A stretch of DNA of 32,522 nucleotides from Blastochloris sp. (GCA_012031345.1 JAAUTS010000015.1:1-32522), one strand, 5' to 3'. Shown: positions 17,037 through 26,887, numbered from the stretch's first letter. Numbers and translations are program-made. The notes: generated from the letters alone by a model not told the origin.

Positions 17037-17908
17037 GAGGACTCCATTTTTTGGATCAGCACTTCCACTTTGAGTTCGGTAGGCACGGGATGGGGACTGA
17101 GGTAGGAGCCTTGGATGGGGTTGACACTTTCCGGGAAGCTGGTCACGGCGACGGGGATGTAAAAATCGGAAGTCAGGATGCCATGGGTGGGATCGAATCC
17201 GCGCCAGCCCGCGCCCGGCAGATAAACTTCGCACCAGGCGTGCATGGCATTTTCCGCGCGGTTGAGAGGCTGGCCGAGGGAGTTGGGAACGTAGAGATAA
17301 CCACTGACATAGCGGCAAGCGAGACCGAGGTCGCGACAGATGGCCATGTAAAGAACGGCGTAATCCCGGCAACTTCCGGTGCCGCGCTGGAGGGTTTCAT
17401 TGGGGGATTGGATGCCTGCCTCCTCGCGGCGTTGGTAGGAGAGGGACTGGTAGAGGCTTTGGTTGAGTTGGGTCAGGAGCGTCAGCGTGTCGTTCTCGGC
17501 GTGAGCGGAGCTGGGTTGCATCCGGATCCATGAGGCGACGGAGCTGGAATCGGGCAGGGGCCGGAGATAAATTTCCAAGCTGAGTTGTTCCAACTCGCCA
17601 TAGCGGAAGGGATGACGTGAGGCGGAGAGGTCGATGATGAAGTCGAAGGGATTGTCCTGGAGAAGTTCAACGATCATTTCGGCGCGGAGACTGAACTGGC
17701 GGGTGGTTCCCTCTGGATGGCAGCGGGCGATGGTATTTTCCTGGGTGTCTCGGAGCCAGTGGATGCGGCCATGGGGCATGGTTTGAAGGGAGAAGCGATG
17801 AACGCGGGTGTGGGGATCTTCGCGTGGACGGAGAAAAACCAGATGCGGGGTGAGGGGAACTTTCTCTGCGAAGAGATACTCGGTGTTGTGAACGACCTGC
17901 AATTTCAT
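17033..17908 (-). CDS. Transglutaminase-like protein, second of two in the cluster
   Basis: The protein has 291 residues. The N-terminal beta domain starts MKLQVVHNTEYLFAEKVPLTPH (Bact_transglu_N type). The transglutaminase core carries the Cys-His-Asp triad: Cys180 in GTGSCRDYA, His223 in AMHAWCEVYL and Asp239 in GFDPTHG. It has no signal peptide, so it is probably cytoplasmic. Members of this fold may act as peptidases or amide-group transferases. It corresponds to the N-terminal half of fused transglutaminase-DUF2126 proteins and is joined to the DUF2126 gene by a four-base ATGA overlap. A GGAG lies about ten bases before its ATG. Confidence 0.93.
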   Translation of the reverse strand: MKLQVVHNTEYLFAEKVPLTPHLVFLRPREDPHTRVHRFSLQTMPHGRIHWLRDTQENTIARCHPEGTTRQFSLRAEMIVELLQDNPFDFIIDLSASRHPFRYGELEQLSLEIYLRPLPDSSSVASWIRMQPSSAHAENDTLTLLTQLNQSLYQSLSYQRREEAGIQSPNETLQRGTGSCRDYAVLYMAICRDLGLACRYVSGYLYVPNSLGQPLNRAENAMHAWCEVYLPGAGWRGFDPTHGILTSDFYIPVAVTSFPESVNPIQGSYLSPHPVPTELKVEVLIQKMESS

Positions 17909-17984
17909 TTCCGACTCCGTGGCCGAGAGCCTATTGGTGCCGGAGAAGGGTCAGGTGGAGGGGGAGAGGATGAAGTCGGGTTGT

Positions 17985-18854
17985 TCATTTTTTCGAGTGA
18001 CGTTTGACGGAGACCATGACTTCAAGTTTTTGATCCTGGGCACCCTTGTAGGTTCCCTTGAGTGGGGCGGCGTCCTGATAATCGCAGCCATGGGCGATGT
18101 GAACATGACGTTCCCCCACGCTTTGATTGTTGGTGGGATCGAGGCCCCACCAGAATCCTCCGGGGAGGAAGACCTCGACCCAGGCGTGACTGGCGGTGGC
18201 ACCGATCAGAGCGGGGTCGGTGATGTTAGGATCATAGGCTTCGATGTAGCCGCTGACGTAACGTGCGGGCAGTCCGTAGGTGCGGAGGATGCAGAGCATG
18301 AGGTGGGCAAAGTCCTGACAAACACCGCGACGACGGCGCAGGACTTCCTGCAAGGGGGTGCTGACATCGGTGGTGCCGGGTTTGTAGCGGAAGTTTTGAT
18401 GGATCCAGGAGTTGACGCGCAGAACGGCTTCACCGAGAGGTTCGGAGGCGCGCATGAAATTTTTCTTCAGAGGGGCCAGAACATTATGGAGAGGGACATG
18501 ACGGGTGGCCTGGAGGAAGGGGTAAAGCTCGAGCATGCGTGATTGATAAATCTGATGGGCTTCACCCACGGGCACATCGAGGGCTTCCTGGGGTGGTTGA
18601 AGCGGCAGGGTCTCCACCTCGGCGGAGGCACGAACCACGAGGCGTCTGTGGCGATAAGGGATGGAGAAAAATTCCACATGGTTTCCGAGATAATCAGTGT
18701 AGCGATCCACGGTGGTGGCCGGGTTGAGTTCCAGGCGACGTTTGATGACGTGCTGGGAGGGGGAACTGAGCGGGCAGATCCGCAACTCGGCATAGGACTC
18801 GGAGGCCGGGTGTTTGTAGCTGTATTCGGTGTGATGAACGATGCGAAATCTCAT
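17985..18854 (-). CDS. Transglutaminase-like protein, first of two in the cluster
   Basis: The protein has 289 residues. It begins MRFRIVHHTEYSYKHPASESY, the Bact_transglu_N domain, followed by the core with Cys179 (RRGVCQDFAH), His223 (ASHAWVEVFL) and Asp239 (GLDPTNN). The C-terminal end has the conserved GCDYQDAAPLKGTYKG. All three catalytic residues are present. Its ATG overlaps the stop of the ATP-grasp/alpha-E gene by four bases (ATGA), so the two are translationally coupled. It differs clearly from the other transglutaminase 77 bases downstream, so the pair is not a recent duplication. Confidence 0.93.
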   Translation of the reverse strand: MRFRIVHHTEYSYKHPASESYAELRICPLSSPSQHVIKRRLELNPATTVDRYTDYLGNHVEFFSIPYRHRRLVVRASAEVETLPLQPPQEALDVPVGEAHQIYQSRMLELYPFLQATRHVPLHNVLAPLKKNFMRASEPLGEAVLRVNSWIHQNFRYKPGTTDVSTPLQEVLRRRRGVCQDFAHLMLCILRTYGLPARYVSGYIEAYDPNITDPALIGATASHAWVEVFLPGGFWWGLDPTNNQSVGERHVHIAHGCDYQDAAPLKGTYKGAQDQKLEVMVSVKRHSKK

Positions 18855-21457
18855 ACCGGATCAGGTAGCTGGGCAGGGGTGCTGCGGGTTTGATGGCTGA
18901 AGAAGGTGTCCTCGATTTGTTCGTGCAGGTTGTTGAGAGAACGGGCGAGGGTTTTGCCGACCTGGGTGACGCCTTTGACCATGCGCTGCAGACCGGCTTG
19001 GCGCACGGGGAGCAGCATGTCCTCGTCGAAGGCGGTGGGAGGAAGAGGGAGCTGATGGCGAGTTGATCCAGGTAGGACAGGGTGTGGAGGAGGGAGGGGT
19101 AGGGTTCGGTGGTTTCCGGCACGGCTTTGTTGCCGATCAAAACATTGCGCAGACTGTAGCCCATGTGGCGCAGGCAAAAGGCGACGGAGCTGGGGGTTTG
19201 ACGGTTGCGCCAGAGCAGCCCCGCCACCTGTCCGGGGTGGATGCGGGAACGGAATTCGCGTTGGTAGGCATCGAGTGAGCCGAGGAGGCGCAGGAGGATG
19301 GTGAGGTCGGGGTCGGCCTCCCGACCGGGTTCGAGGTTGATCAGGGCGCGGGTGAGAACGGTGTCGAGCAGTGTGGTGGTGGCGACGGCCCTTTCGAGGT
19401 AGAAGCCGAGTTGGTAAAATTCCCAGCCGTCGTCGTGCGGCATGGTGCGGTGGATGGTGCCGTTGAGGGTGGCAATTTCATCCGTGAGCTGGAGGCAAAG
19501 ATCCTGGATGTCGGAACTGCGAGCCTCCCTAGGTTGAGGAAGGGTGCTGATGCTGCGGTGGAGGCGGTTGATGACGGTCCAGACTTCAGGGGTGAGGTAT
19601 TCGCGCAGGGCGAGGGCGTTGAAGTTGGCCTGGTTGATGCAATAGGGGATGGAGGCGGGGTTGTTAGGATTCAGGATGAGTTGATGTCCGAGAGTGTGAA
19701 CGCTGCGGGGCGGGGTGTTTTTTTTGAGCAACTCAAGATGGCCAGTGCTGGCGAAGACTCCCTGCCAGAGGGGCCAGAGATTGAGTTTTTGGCGGCGGCC
19801 CAGTTGTTTCCAGCCGCATTCTTCCATGATGCGGACCATGCGGGCGGTGTTTTCCGCGCGTTCGGTGTAACGACCGATCCAGTAGAGACTCTCGGCCACG
19901 CGGCTGGGGATGTTGAAGTCGGCCTGGGCCTGGGTGGGTTGAAGTCGGCGTGGGCCGGAACGTTTTTTGCGCGGCAGGGACGGGGAGGCGGAATCGGGCT
20001 CGGGGATCCAGGTGTCCTTGGCTCCGCTGGCCAGATCGGCGATGAAGCGGTGGGCGTCACTGCCGGTGGCCTGACGGGTCAGGCCACCGGGCAGCACCTG
20101 GGGATTGTGGCCGAGGAGGACAAAGGTGCGGAGATAAACGGGGCGCGGCACCATGCGGCCTTTTTCAAAGCGTGGGGCGGTGGAGGCGTTGACGAAGGGC
20201 TGGGCCACGACGCGTTCGGGGGAGGCTGGAGAAGGAGGCGGAGTTTTTCCTGATATTCATCCCGGCGATCTGCGCGGTAGAGGTGGCTCAGGTCGCCCTC
20301 CCGATGAATGGGTTTGAGGAGCATGGTGGATTCATGGGCCAGGACGTGATCGAGCTGGTCGGGGTCGGCACAGTGGTAGGTGGGGACGGATTTAAGCAGC
20401 GCGGGTTCTCCGAGGTAAAATTGGATGATGCGGTCGGAGTAGCGGAGCAGAGCTTTGTTGTCGGCCACCCCGGCGCCGAGGTTGTTGGCGATGATGACGC
20501 TGCCTTTGCGGGCGCAATTGATCAGGCCGGGGACGCCGGAGCTGGCGTCGGCACCGAAGGTGATGGGGTCGAGGGTGCGGCTGATGATGCGGCGGTAGAT
20601 GACATCGACTTGTTCGAGGCCACCGATGGTTTTAAGGAAGACGCGACCTTCCCGCACGAGGAGATCGGCGGGTTTGACCACGGCGATGCCCATGCGGCGG
20701 GCCAGGTAGCTTTCCTCAAAATAGAGTTGGGGGGAGTTGCCTTTACTGAGGAGAACGATGTGGGGGGAAGGTTTGCTGCTGAGGGCGGAGAGGGATTCGA
20801 CCAATTCATTGCTGAAGGAAAAACGGGTTGAACGTTCATGGACTCGAACAATTCGGGGAAGGCCTGGGAGAGGGTGCGGCGATGTTGGATAACGTAGGAG
20901 AGGCCGAAGGGGGTGGAGGCGTGTTGTTGGGTGGCGAACCACTGCCCATTTTGATCGCGCACCAGATCGACGGCGCCGAGGAGGAGGTGGCCGCCTGCGC
21001 CGGACTGGGGTTGGATGTTCATGCAAGGGCGCAGGAAGGCCGGATCGTTGAAGATGAGGGAGTAGGGAATGACGCGTTCCTTGAGAATGCGTTGTTCCGA
21101 GTAGATGTCGGAGAGGAAGAGATCGAAGGCTCTCATGCGTTGGATCAGAGCCGATTCCAGGGAGGCCCATTCCGCATGGGGAATGACCAGAGGGAGGAGA
21201 TCAAGTTGCCAGTCGAGGTGGCTGGTTTCCTCCGCGGCAGGGTTGGGGCTGTTGTGAAAGTGGAGCCCGAGTTCCTCCGAGAGGGATTCGATTTTCTTTT
21301 GGCGAAGTTTGAGTTCTGAAGGTTTGAATTTGTGGAGTTCCTGGGCCAGGGAGGCGGGGGGCTGGAGGGTGCTGCGCTCCAAGGGACGTCGGCGGGAACG
21401 GCCCAAGTGGGGGGCGGGCAGGGGGGGATACATGGAAGGATCAGCCATTTTACTCAT
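18851..21457 (-). CDS. Circularly permuted ATP-grasp fused to alpha-E domain, three frameshifts
   Basis: Restored length is about 869 residues. The first 470 residues are a circularly permuted ATP-grasp (former DUF404/DUF407): AFDLFLSDIYSEQRIL, GLSYVIQHRRTLSQAFPELF, LYFEESYLARRMGIAVVKPADLLV, VDVIYRRI and VIIANNLGAGVADNKALL. The rest is an alpha-E helical domain (former DUF403): RVAESLYWIGRYTERAENTARM, with later segments WEFYQLGFYLERA and QVAGLLWRNRQTPSSVAFCLRHM. Frames change at 20819-20823 (A run), 20218-20222 (G run) and 19037-19039 (G run); adding one base at each gives continuous family sequence. The start could also be 21448. ATP-grasp enzymes join a carboxylate to an amine via an acyl phosphate; the alpha-E partner may bind the peptide substrate (inference). 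It heads the four-gene cluster. Confidence 0.92.
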
Positions 21458-21583
21458 GGGACGCCAAGAACAAGCTGGGACTGTGCCATGTTCCGGGCAA
21501 GAAGGAACAAGAATTTCCGGTGGGTAGGGCGGAGTTGAATTCTCCGGGGTTGGCATTTGGAGCTTTTTGATTAGCGTTGGCGA

Positions 21584-22904
21584 ATGCACTCCAGATGGCA
21601 ACGGTTTCTATTTTTTCTCCGCATCCAATGGCCTTTGATCCTGGCCGGGTTGGCGGTGGTGTTGGCTTTTTATTGGACCTTTCAGTTGGTGGAGGAGCCG
21701 CCACCGAAGGAGATCACTTTGGCGGCAGGAAGCAAAAATGGGGGTTATTTCTATTTTGCCCAAGAATATGCCAAGGCATTGGAGAAGCGCGGAATTCGGG
21801 TCACGATACTGGAGACCAAGGGATCTTTGGAAAATCTGCAACTGCTTCATGGCGGAGATTCCAGGGTGTCGATGGCCTTTGCCCAGGCCGGGGTGGGTTG
21901 GATGTCGGGTGCTTACAGTTATGCTCCGGAGGAGTCCTCGATCCGTTCACTGGGCCGGATCTATGAGGAGCCTTTGTGGATATTTACGCGAAAACAAAAG
22001 GGGTTTGAGCTGTTGCGTGAGTTGAAAGGGCGACGTCTGGCGGTGGGGATTGAAGGGAGCGGAACCCGGGCCTTGGCTCTCGATTTGCTGAAGTGGAATG
22101 GGATTTTACCCGAGGATAAGTGTCATGCTGGGTTTGGAGGAAGAGGCTGCGTATCAGGCTCTGAGGCAAGGGGAGGTGGATGCGGCTTTTTTGTAGGAGG
22201 GACAGGCTCACCCTTTTTGAGGAGATGTATGGCGGATCCGGAGTTGCTTTTGCATTCCTTTGAGGATGCGGAGGCTTATGAACGGCGTTTCCCTTTTTTG
22301 CAGGAAGTGCGTTTGGCCCGAGGCGTGCTGGATCTGGGGAAAAGCATTCCTCCGCGCGAGGTCCGACTGCTGGCTCCTTCCGCCACGCTGGTGGCTTCCG
22401 AGGACTTGCATGAGGCGATTGTTTATCTTTTTTACAAGCGGCGCGGGAGCTGCATGGGGGGCACAACATTCTCACGGATGCCGGGGTTTTTCCTTCGCCT
22501 GAGCGGATCGAGTTTCCTCTGCATGAGGAAGCAGCGCGTTATTACCAACATGGAGCCCCCTTTTACAACGCTTCCTGCCCTATCATGTGGCGGTTTTCAT
22601 GGATCGCACCAAGATCCTGTTGCTGCCTCTGTTGACCCTGCTGCTGCCATTTTTCAAGATTGCCTACCCGACTTATCGCTGGTCGATTCGGCGTAAAATA
22701 TGGAAATGGTATCGCGGTGTGAGTGACATTGAGTGGGATCATCACAGGGGGAAGGGAAGTCGGGAGGATTTATTGAGGCGTATCGGAGAGCTGGAAGCGC
22801 AAGTGGCGAAGGTGCAGGTGCCTCATGCTTATGCCTCGGAGTTATATACGTTGCGGCATCATATTTTGTTGATCCGGGATTTGGTGCAGAAAAGGGAGAG
22901 TTGA
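21584..22904 (+). CDS. Membrane-anchored TAXI-family binding protein, four frameshifts
   Basis: Restored length is about 440 residues. After an N-terminal membrane helix (about 12-34) comes the TAXI (TRAP-associated periplasmic) fold: ITLAAGSKNGGYFYFAQEYAKAL, then ETKGSLENLQLLHGG, LKGRRLAVGIEGSGTRALA, and SATLVASEDLHEAIVYLFYK. A second hydrophobic segment near the end (KILLLPLLTLLLPFFKIAYPTY) and a helical tail (GELEAQVAKVQVPHAYASELYTL) mark the membrane-anchored subfamily. Shifts lie near 22118-22123 (one base surplus), in the T run 22187-22192, near 22440 and near 22567 (one base missing each). Translation of the restored frame gives ELHGGHNILTDAGVFPSPERI, as expected for the family. No TRAP permease gene is adjacent, so ligand and partner are unknown. 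Confidence 0.85.
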
Positions 22905-22990
22905 GGGGCAAGCGCCAGGCGCATGGTTTTGGGTTCTGGACGGGGAAAGAAGCGGTTTGACGCGGAGGTGTGACCCGTTATTTCTGGGGG

Positions 22991-23746
22991 ATGCAACTTC
23001 TTATTTTGGCGGCAGGTTATGCCACACGTCTTTATCCCCTGACCTTGAACCAACCCAAGCCTTTGTTGCCGGTCGGAGGGAAGCCGATGATCAATCATGT
23101 GCTGGATCATCTGAGCGGGATTCAGGGGATTGAACGGGTGCTGGTGGTGACCAATCACAAATTCATCAGTCACTTTGAAGCGTGGTCGGCGGCTTATGAC
23201 AAAAAGGGGGCGGGATTTGATTTTAAGATCATTGATGACGGTTCCACTTCGGACGAGGACAAGCTGGGGGCGATCGGGGACATCCACTTGGTCATTGAAC
23301 GGGAAAACATTCAGGGGGATTTGATGGTGGTGGCGGGAGACAATCTTTTTGATCAATCTTTGGTAGGATTCGGTGCCTTCTGTCAGCAGCAACAAAGGCC
23401 GGTGCTGGGTGTTTATGATGTGAAGGACTGGGAGTTGGTGAAGAAATACAACAGCATCTCGGTGGATGAGCAGGGCACGATCACGCATTTTGAAGAAAAA
23501 TCCCCGAATCCCAAGAGCACTCTGACCGGGATCGCTCTGTATTATTATCCATCTTCGGTAATTCCCCTGATACGGCAGTATATCGCTGAGGGCAACAACC
23601 CGGATCAGCCGGGCCGCTTGGTGCAGTGGCTGTATCCCAGGGTGCCTTTCAGCACCTGGCAGGTGCCGGGGACTTGGTTTGACATCGGGGGCAGGGAAAG
23701 CTTGGAAGAGGCGGATGCTTTGTTTTCCAAAAAACAGGTGAAGTAG
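22991..23746 (+). CDS. Sugar-phosphate nucleotidyltransferase (NTP_transferase)
   Basis: The protein has 251 residues from the ATG at 22991, where the family begins (MQLLILAAGYATRLYPLT). A GTG at 22970 would add seven residues. The nucleotide-binding loop is LAAGYATRL, followed by NQPKPLLPVGGKPMINHVLDHL, the metal-binding GDNLFD, and a C-terminal WFDIGGRESLEEADALF. It has no left-handed beta-helix, so it is a simple pyrophosphorylase that activates a sugar 1-phosphate with an NTP. Similar short enzymes act on glucose, mannose or heptose phosphates; the sugar cannot be decided here. It stands alone between unrelated genes. Confidence 0.92.
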   Translation: MQLLILAAGYATRLYPLTLNQPKPLLPVGGKPMINHVLDHLSGIQGIERVLVVTNHKFISHFEAWSAAYDKKGAGFDFKIIDDGSTSDEDKLGAIGDIHLVIERENIQGDLMVVAGDNLFDQSLVGFGAFCQQQQRPVLGVYDVKDWELVKKYNSISVDEQGTITHFEEKSPNPKSTLTGIALYYYPSSVIPLIRQYIAEGNNPDQPGRLVQWLYPRVPFSTWQVPGTWFDIGGRESLEEADALFSKKQVK

Positions 23747-23833
23747 TTTCAGAGATAGGGCTCGCGATTTTGTCCTTCCGATTGGATAAAAAAGTGACGT
23801 TTGATTTCCCGGGCGGGTGTGTGATGAGTAGGC

Positions 23834-25131
23834 ATGGTTTTGAATTTGGGTGAAAGTGATCGAATCCGGCAGGCGGAGGAATTGGCCTGGCAATTGGAGG
23901 GATTGTATTTGGAACCCCGCCAGTCGGCGCGAGCTGCTCCTTACTTGGGCGGGAGGAGGGAGGCCCTCTCGAGACTGGAAGCTTTTGATGTCAGGGGTTA
24001 CGCCTCCACCCGGAACGATGTGCGGGAGGAGAGGAGCGGAGTTTCACGACTTTCCCCGTATATCCGGCATGGTGTTCTGGGTTTGCGGGAAGTGGCGGAG
24101 GCGGTGCGGGAACGTTATGGAGATCATCACGATTCCCGCAAGTTTTGGGCCGAGCTGGGTTGGAGACAATTTTGGAAGTTGGTTCACCGGGCCTGGGGCG
24201 ATGCTATTTATGAGCCGATGGAAGAGGCGAAAGTTGCGTTGGGAGAGAGGCCTTTACCAGCGGAATTGAGGGAGGGGCGAACGGGTTTGGTGTGCATGGA
24301 TGCGGCCATCCGTGATTTGTTGGAGACGGGTTACATGCATAACCATGCGCGGATGTGGGTAGCTTCTTATGTGGTGCACACCTGCAAAGTGGATTGGAGG
24401 GAGGGGGAGCGTTGGTTTTATCAACATTTGTTGGATGGCGATCCGGCCAGCAACGCGCTTTCCTGGCAGTGGATTGCTTCCACGTTCTCGCACAAGCCCT
24501 ATATTTTCAATCGGGAGAATGTGCGAAAATATTCCGGCGACACCTTTTGCGCTTCCTGTTCGGCCTCATGCCCCTTTGATGCTGATTATCCCGAGTTGGA
24601 AGCACGACTTTTCGCACGGCCAGTGCCCCTGGGGCAGGCGGGGAGGGTGGCTGGGTTGGAGCAAAAAGGTTGGCAAGACCTTCCTCTGGCGCAATCAGGT
24701 CGGTCGAAAGCAGGAGGAAAAACCCTGGTGTGGCTGCATGGGGATTCGCTCTCAATACTGGATCCGGCGTTACAGGCATACCCGGAGGCGGATCGAGTGT
24801 TATTTTTGACCAGGAATTGTTATCGGAACGCAAGTTGAGTTTCAAACGCTTGTTTTTTCTTTATGAATCGGCAGCGGAGATTCCGGCGGAGATTCGATTG
24901 GGAAAGGTGGTGGAACAACTCGGCAGATTGGTGGAAGAGCAGGGTTATGAAAGCATCGCCGTGACGGAGAGTGTGGCGCCGCGTTTTCGAGTTTTGTTGG
25001 AGGCACTAAAAACAAAGCACAGGGTTGAGCTTTTCCCGGAGATTCCCCTAGTATCCGTTCCAGATGATTACGTTCCGAAACGATTCTCTCCTTTTTGGAA
25101 AAAATATGGCCGGGAGTGGGGTGCGGAGTAG
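23834..25131 (+). CDS. Photolyase/cryptochrome-family protein with FAD domain first, one frameshift
   Basis: Restored length is about 432 residues. Residues 50-235 are an FAD-binding photolyase domain: GVSRLSPYIRHGVLGLREV, FWAELGWRQFWKLVHRAWG, MDAAIRDLLETGYMHNHARMW, DGDPASNALSWQWIASTFSHK and FNRENVRKYS. There is no alpha/beta photolyase domain before it. A Cys cluster follows (Cys239, Cys242, Cys246), then an alpha/beta domain at about 296-410: TLVWLHGDSLSILDPALQAYPEA, LSFKRLFFLYESAAEIP, IAVTESVAPRFRVLLEALK and ELFPEIPLV. The order is reversed relative to ordinary photolyases. I recall cyanobacterial proteins annotated only as FAD-binding-domain proteins with the same order. The frame changes in five T at 24803-24807; one more T gives DRVLFFDQELLSERKLSFK. 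Repair or light-sensing function is not established by sequence. Confidence 0.85.
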
Positions 25132-25897
25132 GGGCATTCAAAAATGGTTAGGGTTGTGCCTGTTGTTGTTATTTCCCCTGCTGGGATTGAAGGCGAAGCC
25201 GGTGGAGGCGTTGGTTTTGGTTACGGATGCGGAGGGTACACGGATGATGGGGGAGCGCAGTTTACAAAATATGGAGGCCAGTCCGGCCTCCACGTTCAAA
25301 GTAGTGTTGGCTTGGGCGGCTATTGAGAGTGGCAAGTTCCGTGCGGACAGTAGCAGGGAGGTCAAGGAGGCTCATGTGCCGGGCAGTCCACGGCGGATCA
25401 CGCTGACTCAGGCCATGTTCTATTCGAGCAATTCCTATTTTCATCAATTGGCACCGGAGTTGGGCTGGGAGTGGATTACGGATCATGCTGAGAGATCGGG
25501 ACTCTTCAGCCCGTCCTTGGGCGCGAGTTGGCTGGGAAAGGATTTTCGTTTTGTGGAAAAAGGTGGGACACTACGGACGACACCGCAACGCAATCATGAC
25601 TTCATGAAGCGTGTGGCTGCGGGGAGTTTGAGTGCGGATGCGGCAGGGGAGGAGGAATTGAGAAAAAGTCTGCGCTGGCCCAGTCCGCGCAAGGGCTTGG
25701 AGTTGTTTGGAAAGACAGGGACAGTAACGGGTGCGGTGTGGTTCAATGGTTTTGGGAAATCAAGTCAGGGAACCACCGTGGTGACGGTGTTCCTGCCGGG
25801 CAAGTTAGAAGACAGACGTCGGGCGATCGGGTTGTTTTACGAAGTTTTTGGGTTGGAGTGGAACGAGGCTTGGGCTGTGGAAGCGGAAAAATTTTGA
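25106..25897 (+). CDS. Class-D-like serine beta-lactamase or penicillin-binding transpeptidase
   Basis: The protein has 263 residues from the ATG at 25106; it overlaps the end of the photolyase gene by 26 bases. A signal peptide (about 1-33: GIQKWLGLCLLLLFPLLGLKA) points to export. The active-site motifs are present: Ser62-Thr-Phe-Lys65 in PASTFK, Ser107-Ser-Asn109 in FYSSNSYF, and Lys203-Thr-Gly205 in FGKTGT. The first motif and overall length match class D (OXA-type) enzymes, but these normally have S-x-V in the second motif, while S-x-N is typical of penicillin-binding proteins and class A enzymes. It may be a transpeptidase-like relative rather than a resistance enzyme; activity on beta-lactams cannot be told from sequence. 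Confidence 0.85.
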   Translation: MAGSGVRSRGIQKWLGLCLLLLFPLLGLKAKPVEALVLVTDAEGTRMMGERSLQNMEASPASTFKVVLAWAAIESGKFRADSSREVKEAHVPGSPRRITLTQAMFYSSNSYFHQLAPELGWEWITDHAERSGLFSPSLGASWLGKDFRFVEKGGTLRTTPQRNHDFMKRVAAGSLSADAAGEEELRKSLRWPSPRKGLELFGKTGTVTGAVWFNGFGKSSQGTTVVTVFLPGKLEDRRRAIGLFYEVFGLEWNEAWAVEAEKF

Positions 25898-26025
25898 ATT
25901 CAATTTTGTGATGAAGCAGGGAGGAATTCCTGAGATGGTGGCTGGGCAGTGGAAGCGGATGGGAATTCGCTGGGCCTTTGAAACTCAAAACTCGCCCTTT
26001 GCTGGAGCTTCCCGTAGGTTTTCTG

Positions 26026-26784
26026 ATGAGTGAAACAGGTGCGGAACTATTAAAGGTGGCGGCGCGGGCGGCGCGGGAGGCGGGAGTGTTTATTCGAAAG
26101 TCAATCCAGTCCGAGATTGTGGTGAATGAGGCGCATCACCATGATTTGAAGATCCAGTTGGATGTGGATACGCAGGAGTTGTTGACCCGGACGTTATTGG
26201 GGGCTTATCCGGATCATGCCTTGCTGGGTGAAGAGGGAGGCGAGGGGAGCGAGGGGCAGGGGTATGAATGGATCGTGGATCCGATTGATGGGACGGTGAA
26301 TCTGGCCTACGGCATTCCGCATTTCTGTGTTTCGGTGGCGTGTCGCCATCAAGGGGTGATGGAGGCGGGGGTGGTGTATGATCCGATGCGGGACGAAATG
26401 TTTTCGGCGAGCCGTGGGGGTGGTGCGTTTTTGAATGGTCAAGGTATTCGAGTGAGCGAGCGGGGAGACTTGGGAGAAGCCATTATGGCCTTGGGTTTTT
26501 CAAAGAACCGCGATTCGATTGATAAATGTTTGGAACTGTATCAATTTTACGCAGTCAAGGCCCGGAAGCTGCGGGCGATGGGGTCGGCGGCCTTGGACAT
26601 GGCCTATATCGCGTGCGGAAGGATGGATGTTTATATTGAGCAGGGGATCAAGATTTGGGATGTGGCGGCGGGTCAATTATTGATTGAGGAGGCGGGAGGA
26701 CGGGTGGAGTTGACGCCCAGAGTTGAGAAGCACCATTTCCATGTGAAGGCGTGGAATGGCAGGATGGATCTGCCTTTTCAGTAA
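26026..26784 (+). CDS. Inositol-monophosphatase-family sugar phosphatase
   Basis: The protein has 252 residues from the ATG at 26026, with TAGG seven bases upstream. The frame is open further 5' but the family starts near MSETGAELLKVAARAAREAG. The metal-binding motifs of the Li-sensitive phosphatase fold are all there: GEEGGE (about 68-73), IVDPIDGTVNLAYGIPHFCVSVA (about 83-105) and WDVAAGQLLIEEAGG (about 209-223). These Mg-dependent enzymes dephosphorylate inositol phosphate, histidinol phosphate, fructose-1,6-bisphosphate or 3'-phosphoadenosine compounds; the substrate is not decided by these motifs. It is the last gene of the plus-strand run and converges on the DUF1189-type gene. Confidence 0.93.
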   Translation: MSETGAELLKVAARAAREAGVFIRKSIQSEIVVNEAHHHDLKIQLDVDTQELLTRTLLGAYPDHALLGEEGGEGSEGQGYEWIVDPIDGTVNLAYGIPHFCVSVACRHQGVMEAGVVYDPMRDEMFSASRGGGAFLNGQGIRVSERGDLGEAIMALGFSKNRDSIDKCLELYQFYAVKARKLRAMGSAALDMAYIACGRMDVYIEQGIKIWDVAAGQLLIEEAGGRVELTPRVEKHHFHVKAWNGRMDLPFQ

Positions 26785-26887
26785 TAGGCTGGGTTCACTG
26801 AGGGCTGTGTAGCAGTTAGGCAGGCGTCGTGCGCTGCGACAAAAAACCATTTTTGGTATTCATTTATTCCTGATACCGGCCAGTTAC

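Noticed and set aside
15534-17105. A long plus-strand open frame of over 500 codons opposite the DUF2126 gene
   Set aside because: It is the antisense shadow of a GC-rich gene whose minus-strand product has conserved family motifs; the antisense product is Gly/Glu-rich and matches nothing I know.
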